The notes beneath the pieces were generated by a model. It searched no databases. It saw only the letters and a program-made list of their open reading frames with translations, and was not told where the DNA came from. From the NCBI GenBank assembly GCA_035295745.1, contig DATGIL010000007.1, positions 1-64,000 of the forward strand: a stretch of 64,000 bases of DNA, read 5' to 3'. Positions 7,961-16,558 of the stretch are shown piece by piece. The stretch comes from JAIQFL01 sp035295745 (GTDB taxonomy: Bacteria; Acidobacteriota; Terriglobia; Bryobacterales; Bryobacteraceae). Positions within the stretch are counted from its first letter, which is position 1, and each line of letters opens with the position of its first letter. The position numbers were made by a program, and so were the translations under genes.

Positions 7961-8932
7961 GTGTCATCCCAGGACTTTTCTCCTGCGCCCTTTCCGCCGC
8001 CATACGTCGAGGGCCGAGTCTCCGCTCGCGCCGCGGGCTGGCTGATGGAGCATGCCCACGAGCGCTACTGGAAGTATTGTCTGCTCTTTGCCCTCACCCT
8101 GCTGACGACCACCATCGTGGGGGCGGCGATGCAGGCGGATTTCGACCAGAATCTGCCTTTTGACGTGGAGCGGAGCCTGGATCTGTTTCTCAATTTCTGG
8201 CGGCATCCGGCCGTCCTGTTGCCGGGTTTGCCCTACTCGCTCACGCTGCTGTCTGTGTTGCTGGCGCACGAATTCGGCCACTACCTGGCCGCGATGTATC
8301 ACCGCGTGGACGCCAGCTTGCCGTATTTCATGCCGTCGCCGCTTTTGGGCACCTTCGGCGCCTTTATTCGCGTGCGGTCGGCGATTTATTCTAAGCGCGT
8401 CCTGTTTGATATCGGGATTGCGGGGCCATTGGCGGGTTTCGTTTTCCTGCTGCCGGCATTCGGTGTAGGGCTGGCGTTCTCCAAAGTGATTCCGGGGATT
8501 GCGCACCAGGGGAGCCTTCACTTCGGAGTACCCCTGATGCAGTGGCTGATGCAAAGCGCCATCTTTCCAGGGGCGAATTCCGGCGACGTGTACCTGCATC
8601 CGGTCGCACGCGCGGCGTGGGTCGGCATGTTCGCCACGGCGATGAATCTGCTCCCTATCGGCCAACTGGATGGCGGCCATATCTTTTATTCTTTCTTTTC
8701 GCGAAGCCACAAGACGGTATCGAAAGTGTTGTGCTTCGTGCTGATGCCGGGATATTTTCTCTGGCCGGGCTGGGGACTGCTGGGCGTGCTGCTGCTGTTT
8801 CTGGGACGCCGGCATCCGGTGATCGAAGATCCTACCGAACTGAGTCCGGGCAGGCGAAAGTTGGGAGTCGTCGCCCTGGTGCTGTTTGTGCTCTGCTTCA
8901 TGTACGACCCGATCATCCAGGGCGGACTCTAG
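7961..8932 (+). CDS. Site-2 protease family (M50) membrane metalloprotease
   Basis: The 323-residue polytopic membrane protein carries the zinc motif HEFGH at 103-107 inside a hydrophobic segment. A second conserved motif, NLLPIGQLDGGH, lies near residue 230. Together these define the intramembrane M50/S2P family. Such proteases cleave membrane-bound substrates, for example anti-sigma factors, or process transcription factors. Several further hydrophobic segments reach the C-terminus. The GTG start at 7961 lies 21 bp after the HU stop. No substrate is encoded next to it, so its pathway is unknown. Confidence 0.9.
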   Translation: MSSQDFSPAPFPPPYVEGRVSARAAGWLMEHAHERYWKYCLLFALTLLTTTIVGAAMQADFDQNLPFDVERSLDLFLNFWRHPAVLLPGLPYSLTLLSVLLAHEFGHYLAAMYHRVDASLPYFMPSPLLGTFGAFIRVRSAIYSKRVLFDIGIAGPLAGFVFLLPAFGVGLAFSKVIPGIAHQGSLHFGVPLMQWLMQSAIFPGANSGDVYLHPVARAAWVGMFATAMNLLPIGQLDGGHIFYSFFSRSHKTVSKVLCFVLMPGYFLWPGWGLLGVLLLFLGRRHPVIEDPTELSPGRRKLGVVALVLFVLCFMYDPIIQGGL

Positions 8933-8943
8933 TTGGTCATGAC

Positions 8944-8990
8944 GTGGCGCAAACACTCCTGTTTGCAGCGTCGAGACTCATCTCGACGCT
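8944..8990 (+). repeat. Double-hairpin palindromic repeat, copy B (left arm of inverted pair)
   Basis: GTGGC is followed by GCAAACA (8949-8955), loop CTCC, TGTTTGC (8960-8966), then AGCGTCGAGA (8967-8976), loop CTCA, TCTCGACGCT (8981-8990). Both stems are perfect. It begins 11 bp after the site-2 protease stop and faces an inverted copy at 9125-9174. Confidence 0.9.
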
Positions 8991-9124
8991 TTTCGGAGTG
9001 CCTGCTGGCTCCGGCCAATCGAACGGGGACGCCTCTCAAGGTTTCTGACGCCAGAAACACTCTCGGTCTGAGAAGGTGGGACAGATCACCGATTTGGCCT
9101 GTACTGACATCGTCAGCAGCCCCG

Positions 9125-9174
9125 AAAAGCGTCGACAGGAGTGTCGACGCTGCAAACAGGAGTGTTTGCGCCAC
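9125..9174 (-). repeat. Double-hairpin palindromic repeat, copy B' (right arm, inverted)
   Basis: This is the reverse-complement partner of 8944-8990. AGCGTCGACA/TGTCGACGCT closes around GGAG (9128-9151), then GCAAACA/TGTTTGC around GGAG (9152-9169), ending GCCAC. The two arms bound a 231-bp unit whose 134-bp centre holds a smaller hairpin GTTTCTG/CAGAAAC. The right arm ends 15 bp before the glycosyltransferase start. Confidence 0.9.
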
Positions 9175-9189
9175 ATCATCGGAGCCGCG

Positions 9190-9927
9190 ATGAAGATCAC
9201 GGCCACCATCATCACCCTCAATGAGGAGCGCAACATCGCGCGTGCGATCGAGAGCCTGCGCTGTTCCGATGAGATCCTGATTGTCGACAGCGGCTCCGTG
9301 GACCGCACCGTTGAACTCGCGCAGAAGCTGGGCGCGCGCGTGATTGAGGCGGGTTGGCGAGGGTACGCGGGCCAGAAAAACTGGGCCGCGGAACAGGCCA
9401 CCTACGACTGGATCCTCTCGCTCGATGCCGATGAGGCTCTCAGCGAGGCGCTCGAAGCCGAGATCTGGAACGTCAAGAAGAACGGGCCGAAATACGACGC
9501 CTACACCATGCCTCGCCTGGCGCGCTATCTGGGGCGTTGGATTCTGCATTCCGGCTGGTACCCCGACCGCAAGGTCCGTCTGTACGATCGACGCAAAGCG
9601 AGGTGGATCGGCGAATTCGTACACGAAAGCGTCCTCTCCGATGGCCGCGTCGGGCGGCTCGAAAGCAATCTACTGCACTTCACGTGCGACTCTATCTCCG
9701 AGCACTTGCGCACTTTGGATCGGTACACCACGCTGGCCGCGCAGGAGATCGCCGCACGCAAGCTGAAAGTACCGCTTTATCGCGTCATCCTCGACCCGGC
9801 CTGGACCTTCGTGAAGACCTACTTCCTGAAGCGCGGCTTCCTCGACGGGCTGGAGGGCCTCACCATCGCCTACATGGCGGCCTTCTACACATTTCTCAAG
9901 TATTCTAAAGCGAGAATCATGAGCTGA
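9190..9927 (+). CDS. Glycosyltransferase family 2 (lipopolysaccharide-core type)
   Basis: The 245-residue protein has a GT-A fold. The N-terminal ITATIITLNEERNIARAIES is the GT2 nucleotide-sugar strand and helix, and DADEAL near residue 80 is the metal-binding acidic motif. The rest, including GWYPDRKVRLYDRRKARW and HESVL, resembles the WaaE/KdtX group that adds sugars to lipopolysaccharide core. I start at ATG 9190, since the frame upstream runs through the repeat. Its TGA overlaps the next ATG by one base, indicating translational coupling with the GT4 gene. The exact sugar and acceptor are unknown. Confidence 0.9.
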   Translation: MKITATIITLNEERNIARAIESLRCSDEILIVDSGSVDRTVELAQKLGARVIEAGWRGYAGQKNWAAEQATYDWILSLDADEALSEALEAEIWNVKKNGPKYDAYTMPRLARYLGRWILHSGWYPDRKVRLYDRRKARWIGEFVHESVLSDGRVGRLESNLLHFTCDSISEHLRTLDRYTTLAAQEIAARKLKVPLYRVILDPAWTFVKTYFLKRGFLDGLEGLTIAYMAAFYTFLKYSKARIMS

Positions 9928-10832
9928 TGCGCATTCTGCACCTCGATGCCGGCCGTGAGATGCGGGGAGGCCAGTGGCAGGTGCTGCGTCTGATCGAAGG
10001 GCTCTCCGCGGCAGGGGTCGATTGCACGCTGCTGGCGCGGCGCGGATCGCTGCTATTCGACTATGTACGCAGGAAGGGATACCGGGTGGAGGATCTTGGG
10101 CTGATGCGCACGGCGTCCGAGGCGCGGCGTCACGACCTGGTGCACGCACATGACGCTCGCGGGCACACGATCGGAGCGATTGTGCCGGGCTCGCCGTTGG
10201 TGGTATCGCGCCGGGTAGCGTTTGCGGTCTCGCGAAGTGCTGCTTCCCAATGGAAGTATAGACGCGCCACGCGGTATATAGCAGTCTCGGAGTACGTGAA
10301 GTCGGTGATGATGCAGGCAGGTGTACGGCAGGAGAAGATCTCGGTGGTTCACGACGGTGTTCCCATTCTTGCCGAACGCGAATGGCAGGAAGGGCCGGGG
10401 CGCGTGATCGCACCTGCGAATCTCAGCGATCCGCAGAAGGGCGCCTCCCTGGCGGCCGAAGCGGCCCGGATTGCCGGGGTGGACCTCGAATTCTCCACAG
10501 ATCTGGAACACGATCTTGCGCACGCCTCACTCCTGCTCTACGTCACCCATAGTGAAGGACTCGGCTCGGGCGCGCTGCTGGCGATGTCGGCGGGAGTGCC
10601 TGTGGTCGCGAGCCGCGTCGGTGGACTCCCGGAAGTGATCCGGGATGGAGAGAACGGCATTCTGGTCGACAATCAACCCGAAGCGATCGCCCTGGCGGTG
10701 AGGCAATTGTTGGACAATCCGGAACTAGCCAGGCGCATGGGCGCTGCCGCGCGGCAGACTGTGATCGATCGATTCAGCGTGGATGGGATGGTCCGCCGTA
10801 CTATGGAGGTTTATCGGCAGGTGCTTAGCTGA
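9927..10832 (+). CDS. Glycosyltransferase family 4
   Basis: The 301-residue product opens with RILHLDAGREMRGGQWQVLRLIEGL, the GT-B acceptor domain start. It has a donor-binding C-terminal half containing SEGLGSGALLAMSAGVPVVA and GGLPEVIRDGENGILV, typical of GT4 enzymes. The length is shorter than the usual 360-400 residues, with a compressed middle, but the frame is intact. It starts at the stop of the GT2 gene and ends at the start of the prepilin peptidase, both as TGATG junctions. The three genes therefore form one coupled operon. The product is probably an envelope glycan. Confidence 0.9.
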   Translation: MRILHLDAGREMRGGQWQVLRLIEGLSAAGVDCTLLARRGSLLFDYVRRKGYRVEDLGLMRTASEARRHDLVHAHDARGHTIGAIVPGSPLVVSRRVAFAVSRSAASQWKYRRATRYIAVSEYVKSVMMQAGVRQEKISVVHDGVPILAEREWQEGPGRVIAPANLSDPQKGASLAAEAARIAGVDLEFSTDLEHDLAHASLLLYVTHSEGLGSGALLAMSAGVPVVASRVGGLPEVIRDGENGILVDNQPEAIALAVRQLLDNPELARRMGAAARQTVIDRFSVDGMVRRTMEVYRQVLS

Positions 10833-11650
10833 TGGAAGCGATTCTCGCGGTGCTCTTCGGGCTGATTATTGGCAGTTTTCTGAACGTCTGCATTCACCGG
10901 TGGCCGCGCAACCGGTCGGTGGTGAAACCGCGCTCGCATTGCGTACGCTGCCGCAAGTTCATCCCCTGGTATGACAACATCCCGGTGGTGAGTTATCTGT
11001 TGCTGCGTGGCCGCTGCCGCTACTGCAAACGGAGCATCTCGTTGCGCTATCCGCTAGTGGAAGTAACAACGGGGTTGCTCTTCGGCTTTTTCGTGTGGAC
11101 CGTGGGACCGAATGCTTCCGCCATTAAGATGTGCGTCTTCTCGGCGATCATGATGGGGCTGATCTTCAGCGATTTGGAGACGCGGCTCCTTCCCGATCAG
11201 TTGACGCTCGGCGGCATGGTCATCGGATTTGCGTTCTCCTTCTTTGTGCCGGTACACAGCCACGACATGGCCGCTATCTTCTGGATCCTGGGGAAGGAGA
11301 TTCCGCAACGCTGGCAGCCCGAACTGGAATCGGCGGGCGGAGCGCTCTTGCCGGCATTCTTCCTGTACGGCGGCGGCTGGCTCTATGAGAAGATCCGGCA
11401 TCAGGAAGGACTGGGATTGGGCGATGTCAAACTGATTGCGATGGTCGGGAGTTTTCTAGGCTTGGAGTACGCCTTGTTGACGCTGATTCTCGGGTCTGTA
11501 TCTGGCTCGATTCTAGGCTTCGGTTATATCAAGCTGACGGGCAAAGATCCTTCCAGTTATCCGCTACCATTCGGCACGTTCCTGGGCGCTGCGGCGCTGG
11601 CAGTGGCGCTGGTAGGGAAGAGGATGCTCGGCTGGTACAGCGGCTTGTGA
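10832..11650 (+). CDS. pilD: Prepilin peptidase / N-methyltransferase (A24)
   Basis: The 272-residue polytopic membrane protein combines both activities of type IV prepilin leader peptidases. The N-terminal cytoplasmic domain has the zinc-type cysteine pairs at 37/40 and 62/65 (HCVRCRKF, RCRYCKRS), with PWYDNIPVVSYL between them. The aspartyl protease residues lie in FSDLETRLLPDQLT (about residue 113) and GLGLGDVKLIAMVG. It cleaves and methylates prepilins and type II secretion pseudopilins. It overlaps the GT4 gene by one base. No pilin gene is in the window. Confidence 0.93.
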   Translation: MEAILAVLFGLIIGSFLNVCIHRWPRNRSVVKPRSHCVRCRKFIPWYDNIPVVSYLLLRGRCRYCKRSISLRYPLVEVTTGLLFGFFVWTVGPNASAIKMCVFSAIMMGLIFSDLETRLLPDQLTLGGMVIGFAFSFFVPVHSHDMAAIFWILGKEIPQRWQPELESAGGALLPAFFLYGGGWLYEKIRHQEGLGLGDVKLIAMVGSFLGLEYALLTLILGSVSGSILGFGYIKLTGKDPSSYPLPFGTFLGAAALAVALVGKRMLGWYSGL

Positions 11651-11988
11651 CGGGTATCTCGCTTCGTTGAACCCGCGCCCGTATTGGGGGCCCGGCTGGC
11701 CCTGGCTACCAATCATGAGGCAGTGGCGCTCCCTCACGGTCGCGGCTCGTTACTTCGAAGATCACTCCCTCACGGTCGCGGCTCGTTGCGTCGAAGATCG
11801 CTCCCTCACGGTCGCGGCTCGTAAGGTACCCAAATGCGTGCGTTTGCGAGCCGCGCGCGTAAGCAAGCGATGTCCCAATCGCCCGAAAAGCACTCCGTTA
11901 CGGTCGTCGCTCGTTGCTTCGAAGATCACTCCCTCACGGTCGTGGCTCGTAGCCTACCCAAATACGTGCGCTTGCGAACCGCGGCGAC
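11651..11988. repeat. Tandem repeat array: 36-bp units and a 107-bp-family unit
   Basis: CTCCCTCACGGTCGCGGCTC starts at 11729, 11765 and 11801 (36-bp period), each of the first two followed by a TTCGAAGAT-type spacer. A related pair starts at 11893 and 11929, again 36 bp apart. Between and after them lie TACCCAAA, CGTGCG and GCGAGCCGCGCGCGTAAG. These segments are the reverse complement of the array at 63.67-64.0 kb. The array sits in the convergent gap between the prepilin peptidase and the TPR gene. No gene is seen in it. Confidence 0.9.
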
Positions 11989-12978
11989 CTATCGTAATGC
12001 GCTGACATTCACCGTATGCCACTCCGGATTTCCTTGCCCGCTGTGATTCAGAATGGCTTGCGATCGCCTTTCGACCGCCTTCGATTCCGTCTTGCGGTCC
12101 TCACGTTTGAGGACGTTCGCATACGCCCGCAGGTAGTAGGCCAGACGCGGATGATCCGGGCCGTAAATCACCTCGGCCCGATTCACTGCCTCCTTGGCGA
12201 ACGTCTCCGCCTCCGCGTATCGGCCCACCAGCGAGTATAGAGTTCCCAGAGCGCCCATCGTGTTCAGACGGTCGGGCTCGCCGACGGCGGGGTTATTGCC
12301 CAGGATTCGCCACGCGCGCTCGGCAGCGTGCACTGCCTCGTCGTATCTTCCCGTCCGCATCAGCACCGACGAGAGAGGCCCCAACACAGCAGCCAGAATC
12401 GGATGATCGAGGCCGCGGCGCGCCTCCAGAATCGCCAGTGACTGGTTGAGGAGTTCCTCGGCCTCACGCATTTTGTGGAGATGCTCGCACACCATCGCCA
12501 CATCGAGCATGCCGACCGCAACGGTTTCGGGATCGGCCTGTTCGTCGTTTTCCAGGATGTCGAGTGATTGCCGCAGCATCGGCTCGGCTTCCCGATAGCG
12601 GGCTTCTTCGAGGTAAGTTTCTCCCAGATGCTCCTTCACCAGCGCCACATTGGTGGTGCTGGTTTGGCCCGCGCGTTTGAGCTGCGAGAGAGCCTGTGTG
12701 AGGAGACGTTCGGCTTCTGCGTAGTTGGCGAGATCCTGTTGTGTCGCACCCAGGTAATCGAGAACTACCGCGACGAACACGCTGTTGGGATCGGCACGCC
12801 GTGCTTCCCGCAATATTTCGGTGAAATTCTGCTCTGCTTCCCGATAGTGGCCGGCAGCGCGCATTTGCTGCGCGTCCACCATGTGTTGCTGAAGAGCCAA
12901 GTCCTGTCCGTATATGCCGGACGCCAAGGCGGCTGAAAGTACGAGCAGCCTGAAAAGACGAATACCACTTCGAGACAT
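11989..12978 (-). CDS. Secreted tetratricopeptide-repeat protein
   Basis: The protein has about 329 residues from the ATG at 12978. This start gives a signal peptide (SGIRLFRLLVLSAALASGIY) and is preceded by GGTGAGG. The frame is also open from an ATG at 13065 that overlaps the upstream stop, but that start lacks a ribosome site. The body is a run of TPR-like helices: HYREAEQNFTEILREA, NYAEAERLLTQALSQL, RYREAEPMLRQSLDIL, MREAEELLNQSLAIL, RYDEAVHAAERAWRIL and RYAEAETFAKEAVNRA. TPR domains scaffold protein contacts. It follows the O-antigen-ligase-like gene and may work with it, which is inference. Confidence 0.87.
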   Translation of the reverse strand: MSRSGIRLFRLLVLSAALASGIYGQDLALQQHMVDAQQMRAAGHYREAEQNFTEILREARRADPNSVFVAVVLDYLGATQQDLANYAEAERLLTQALSQLKRAGQTSTTNVALVKEHLGETYLEEARYREAEPMLRQSLDILENDEQADPETVAVGMLDVAMVCEHLHKMREAEELLNQSLAILEARRGLDHPILAAVLGPLSSVLMRTGRYDEAVHAAERAWRILGNNPAVGEPDRLNTMGALGTLYSLVGRYAEAETFAKEAVNRAEVIYGPDHPRLAYYLRAYANVLKREDRKTESKAVERRSQAILNHSGQGNPEWHTVNVSALR

Positions 12979-13064
12979 CGGAGCCTCACCCTCTGCGCTT
13001 TGCGCATGCGACTCCAACAACCCCGTTGCGAGAATTGACGAAGCGCGAGGGAATACGTCTCGCA

Positions 13065-14312
13065 TTAAACGGAAGTGTAACCGCGCCTGCCTGGGACATC
13101 GCGTACTGAAGCGCGCGGCTCACCAACGGGCAGCATCGCCATAATGAGAACAGGCCACGATCCAAGGGCCGGGCGCGCGAAGGGGTAGTCCACCAATGCG
13201 TGCAGACATACCGCCACGAGGCCGATGCCCCACACCGAGCGGAACGCAGGCCGCACGCACCAGATGAACAGAGTGGCCATGATCACGCCAAACGGGAATC
13301 CGCCTTCCGCCGCCCACTGCAACCAATCGTCATGTGCCTGATTCACGGGTCCGCCTAAGTCGATCAGAGCGTAAGACGGATAAACAGTGGGCCAATTTCC
13401 CAGACCCACTCCCATCCAGGGGTGCTCCCTCGCCATTCGCCAGGTGGATTGAGCAAACTCGCGGCGACCGGACATGGGGTCGGGTTCCATCAGGCGGTTC
13501 CATAACGGTCCGACTCCAACCACTGCCGCCAAGACCACGACCAAAACTCCGACACGCAGCAACGCCGTCCGCGCGGCGCGATGGCGTCCCCACAGAAGCA
13601 GAGGAACCAGTATCATCTCTGCTGTTGCGAGGGTGGTTCCGGCTCGCGACGCCGAAGCAATCACGCAGGCGTACATCACCGCGGAAATGCCGGAATAGAG
13701 CAGCGTGTCGGGCTCGCGGGTCACGGCTTGGTAAAGGGCAATGGGAAGGACGATTTCGATGAACACGGCGAAGTCGTTGCGGGAAACCATCGGGCCCATC
13801 ACGTAATCGCTGTATGGCGTCGCGAAAATCCAGAAGACCATTCCATGAGAGGTGAAGGACTGCAAGGTGGCCAGGATGGCAACCCCCAGGCCGAACCACA
13901 CCATAGCGGAACGAAACCAGCGCCGAGCTTCGCGGTCCCTGAAAAAGACCATTCCCGCCACGTATACCGATAGGAACGTTGCCCATTTGAGGATGGCCAG
14001 GCGGGTCTGGTAGGCATACGCGGTTTGAGCCGTGAACCACTGCAGAAGCCCCCAGAAGACCGGGTACGACAGGCAGACGATGGGCCATCGGAATGGCAAC
14101 CCGGTATTGCGCGAGCGCCAGACGGCGATCCCCGCGAGCGTGTAGACACCCACCTGGAAGACCGTTATCGGCCAATAGGCAGGGATCCAGAGCGTCAGAA
14201 TCGCGAAAAAGAAGAGCGCCGCCAGTGCCTTACCGAAGGCCACATAAGTAGTGGCTTGGAAAGCGATAATTCTCCGTGAAAATGCCCGGTGGGCGACGTA
14301 GAGTATATTCAT
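13065..14312 (-). CDS. O-antigen ligase family protein (Wzy_C-like)
   Basis: The product is a membrane protein of up to 415 residues with about ten or more hydrophobic segments. A large periplasmic loop includes GRREFAQSTWRMAREHPWMG, VGLGNW and the typical NQAHDDWLQWAAEGG signature of O-antigen ligase/polymerase proteins. Such enzymes transfer or polymerise lipid-linked glycans at the periplasmic face. The ATG at 14312 overlaps the divergent arabinofuranosidase ATG by two bases, leaving no room for promoters. A GTG near 14241 (VAFGKALAALFFF) is therefore a credible alternative start. It ends at the upstream start option of the TPR gene. Confidence 0.82.
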   Translation of the reverse strand: MNILYVAHRAFSRRIIAFQATTYVAFGKALAALFFFAILTLWIPAYWPITVFQVGVYTLAGIAVWRSRNTGLPFRWPIVCLSYPVFWGLLQWFTAQTAYAYQTRLAILKWATFLSVYVAGMVFFRDREARRWFRSAMVWFGLGVAILATLQSFTSHGMVFWIFATPYSDYVMGPMVSRNDFAVFIEIVLPIALYQAVTREPDTLLYSGISAVMYACVIASASRAGTTLATAEMILVPLLLWGRHRAARTALLRVGVLVVVLAAVVGVGPLWNRLMEPDPMSGRREFAQSTWRMAREHPWMGVGLGNWPTVYPSYALIDLGGPVNQAHDDWLQWAAEGGFPFGVIMATLFIWCVRPAFRSVWGIGLVAVCLHALVDYPFARPALGSWPVLIMAMLPVGEPRASVRDVPGRRGYTSV

Positions 14313-15858
14313 GAAGATTTCGCGACGAAGTTTCGGGATGTGCCTGGCTGGTGCGCCCTACATCCTGCGCGGGCAGAACGGAGCGCTGAAGGCTCGTCTG
14401 AAGATCGATACCGAAAGGGTGATCGGCGACATCGATCCCAAGCTTTATGGCAACTTCGTGGAGCACCTGGGCCGTTGCGTGGATGGCGGCGTTTTTGAGG
14501 AGCGTTCTCCGCTGGCGGACGCAAGCGGGTATCGGAAGGATGTGCTGGACGCTGTTCGCAAACTGAACGTGACGATCCTGCGATGGCCGGGCGGCAACTT
14601 CTCGTCGAACTACCACTGGATGGACGGCATCGGACCGCGCGATCAGCGCCCGCCGCGCCTGGAAATGGCGTGGGGGACGGTGGAGAGCAATCGATTCGGC
14701 ACCCACGAGTTCCTGAATTATGCCGAGATGCTGAAGACCGAGCCGTATCTTTGCTGCAACCTCGGCACAGGAACCTGGAACGAAGCGCAGCAGTGGGTGG
14801 AGTACTGCAACTCGTCAGAGGATACCGCCATGACGCGCCTGCGCAAGCAAAACGGCAGGCAAGCGCCCTGGAAGGTGACCTATTGGGGCCTGGGTAACGA
14901 GATGGATGGGCCGTGGCAGATGGGCCACCGCAGCGCGGAGGATTATGGTAAGTTTGCGCTCGAAGCGGCCAAGCTCATGAAGTGGACCGATCCGAACGTG
15001 AAGCTGATCGCAGCCGGGTCGTCCAACTTCGGGCCGGGATCGGATTGGACCGGCTGGAATCGGACGGTGCTCGAGTCCCTGCGGCAGCATGCCGATTACC
15101 TCGCAATCCACATGTATGTGGGCAATCCGCGAAACGATTTCGGCGATTTTCTGGCGAGTTCCGTGGAACTCGATCACCGCATTAAGACGACCGAGGGGAT
15201 TATCGATGCGGCGCTCTCCGGGCAACCGGGGAACCGGAAGATCCATATCGCGTGGGATGAGTGGAACGTCTGGTATCGGGCAAGAGGCAACACCCAGCGC
15301 GGGCGGCGCATTCTGGAGGAGCATTACAATCTGGAAGACGCGCTGGTGGTCGCTACCTTCCTCAACTCGTTCGTCAACCACGCGCACATCGTCAAGATCG
15401 CCAACATGGCGCAACTGGTGAACGTCATCGCGCCCATCTTTACCAACGAGAATGGCCTCTTCCTGCAGACAATCTACTATCCGCTCCAGTTGTTCGCCAC
15501 TCACAGCAAGGGCAAGGCGCTGGACGTATTTCATGAAGGGCCAAAGTACAAGTGCGTGCGCTTCGACGATGTGCCGTACCTGAATGCATCGGCGGCATAC
15601 GATGCAGGTTCTCTGGTGCTTAATGTGGTCAATCGTCACCCGGACCAGGCGATCGAAACCGAGATCGAAGCGCAGGACAAGCAGTTCTCCGGCTCTGTCT
15701 CCGTGACGGAAGTGAACGGGCCCGACATCAAGGCGGAAAACGACTTCGGCAAGACGGCCGTCAAGGCCGCCGAGAAATCGGTGCAGAGCGACGGGCACAA
15801 GATTCGATACAGCTTCCCCGCCCACTCGTACACGATGCTCAAGGTGAAGCTGGGATAG
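14311..15858 (+). CDS. abfA: Alpha-L-arabinofuranosidase (GH51)
   Basis: The 515-residue glycoside hydrolase removes terminal arabinofuranose from arabinan or arabinoxylan. The GH51 pattern is clear: LYGNFVEHLGRCVDGGVFEE, LRWPGGNFSSNYHW, the acid/base Glu197 in GLGNEMDGPW and the nucleophile Glu317 in WDEWNVWY. The C-terminal part is the usual beta-sandwich. The N-terminus has RRSFGMCLAGA, a twin-arginine-like segment suggesting export, unlike most intracellular GH51 enzymes. It is divergent from the O-antigen-ligase-like gene with overlapping start codons, so one of the two starts is probably further in. Confidence 0.93.
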   Translation: MKISRRSFGMCLAGAPYILRGQNGALKARLKIDTERVIGDIDPKLYGNFVEHLGRCVDGGVFEERSPLADASGYRKDVLDAVRKLNVTILRWPGGNFSSNYHWMDGIGPRDQRPPRLEMAWGTVESNRFGTHEFLNYAEMLKTEPYLCCNLGTGTWNEAQQWVEYCNSSEDTAMTRLRKQNGRQAPWKVTYWGLGNEMDGPWQMGHRSAEDYGKFALEAAKLMKWTDPNVKLIAAGSSNFGPGSDWTGWNRTVLESLRQHADYLAIHMYVGNPRNDFGDFLASSVELDHRIKTTEGIIDAALSGQPGNRKIHIAWDEWNVWYRARGNTQRGRRILEEHYNLEDALVVATFLNSFVNHAHIVKIANMAQLVNVIAPIFTNENGLFLQTIYYPLQLFATHSKGKALDVFHEGPKYKCVRFDDVPYLNASAAYDAGSLVLNVVNRHPDQAIETEIEAQDKQFSGSVSVTEVNGPDIKAENDFGKTAVKAAEKSVQSDGHKIRYSFPAHSYTMLKVKLG

Positions 15859-15980
15859 GCATAAGCGGCGGTCCCTGACAGCGCGGCTCGTCGGAACGAA
15901 ACGGGCTCGCCGGTCGACCAGTTTGATCAGCACCTCCGCCGAAGATGGGGTGATCTGCTCCGATGGCGACCTCGGTGGAC

Positions 15981-16460
15981 TTACAGCATTCCCTGGGAGG
16001 GTCCTGGCTCTCCGGTTTCGATGCACGAGAGCTCAATAGCGAGCGCGTCGACGAGCGATTGCAGGGACTTGGCCACCTCCGGCGTAAGTTCGGCTCCGAG
16101 TTCGAAGGAACTGGCGGGGATGGAGTAGAGAGTTGCTTCCGGTGCTCTGCCGAAGAGCCTCAATGACAGGGCCAGAAGCGCCTCCGGAGTGCAATGGTGA
16201 GTCAGCGCGCGTGCATCCGGTACGAGGCTGCGACCCGATTCGCCGGACAGGGCGGCGTCGATGAAGATCACGCGGGCGGCCCGGCTGATGGGTTCGGCGA
16301 GTTCGGGAGTGAGTTGGTGGACAGCCAACACCTCGACATTCCGGCCGGCGACAAGCGCGCGCAGTTGCTCCGCTGCCAGGTAGCCCACGGCGTCGTCGCC
16401 GCGCAGTGGATTGCCGTAGCCGATGATCAAAGGACCGGGCTGGGCGTTAGTGGATCGCAT
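15981..16460 (-). CDS. Hydrogenase maturation protease
   Basis: The 159-residue endopeptidase belongs to the HyaD/HybD/HycI family, which removes the C-terminal tail of the [NiFe]-hydrogenase large subunit after nickel insertion. The N-terminal IIGYGNPLRGDDAVGYLAAE and VIFIDAALSG carry the expected metal-binding acidic residues, and a histidine follows in LTHHCTPEALL. Both fit the family length. No hydrogenase structural or hyp gene occurs in the window, so its target must be encoded elsewhere or the gene is a leftover. A 5'-adjacent partner is also absent. Confidence 0.88.
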   Translation of the reverse strand: MRSTNAQPGPLIIGYGNPLRGDDAVGYLAAEQLRALVAGRNVEVLAVHQLTPELAEPISRAARVIFIDAALSGESGRSLVPDARALTHHCTPEALLALSLRLFGRAPEATLYSIPASSFELGAELTPEVAKSLQSLVDALAIELSCIETGEPGPSQGML

Positions 16461-16558
16461 CCAGCAACTTTCCGTTCGAGACGGCCGCGAACCTCATAGC
16501 AAGAGGACACTGCATTCAGCATTCCAGATCTCATTATATGAGGTATAAGAGTTGAATT

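Noticed and set aside
8937..9180. Possible small RNA or attenuator at the inverted repeat pair
   Set aside because: The symmetric arms repeat elsewhere next to unrelated genes, so a mobile or REP-like element is the simpler explanation; a specific regulatory RNA is not supported.
14815..16026. 403-codon minus-strand open frame opposite the arabinofuranosidase
   Set aside because: Antisense shadow; the GH51 gene has both catalytic glutamates and full length.
16461..16558. Second inverted arm for repeat copy C
   Set aside because: No reverse-complement match to the GCAAACA or GCGTCGACA stems was found near copy C, so it is treated as a single element.
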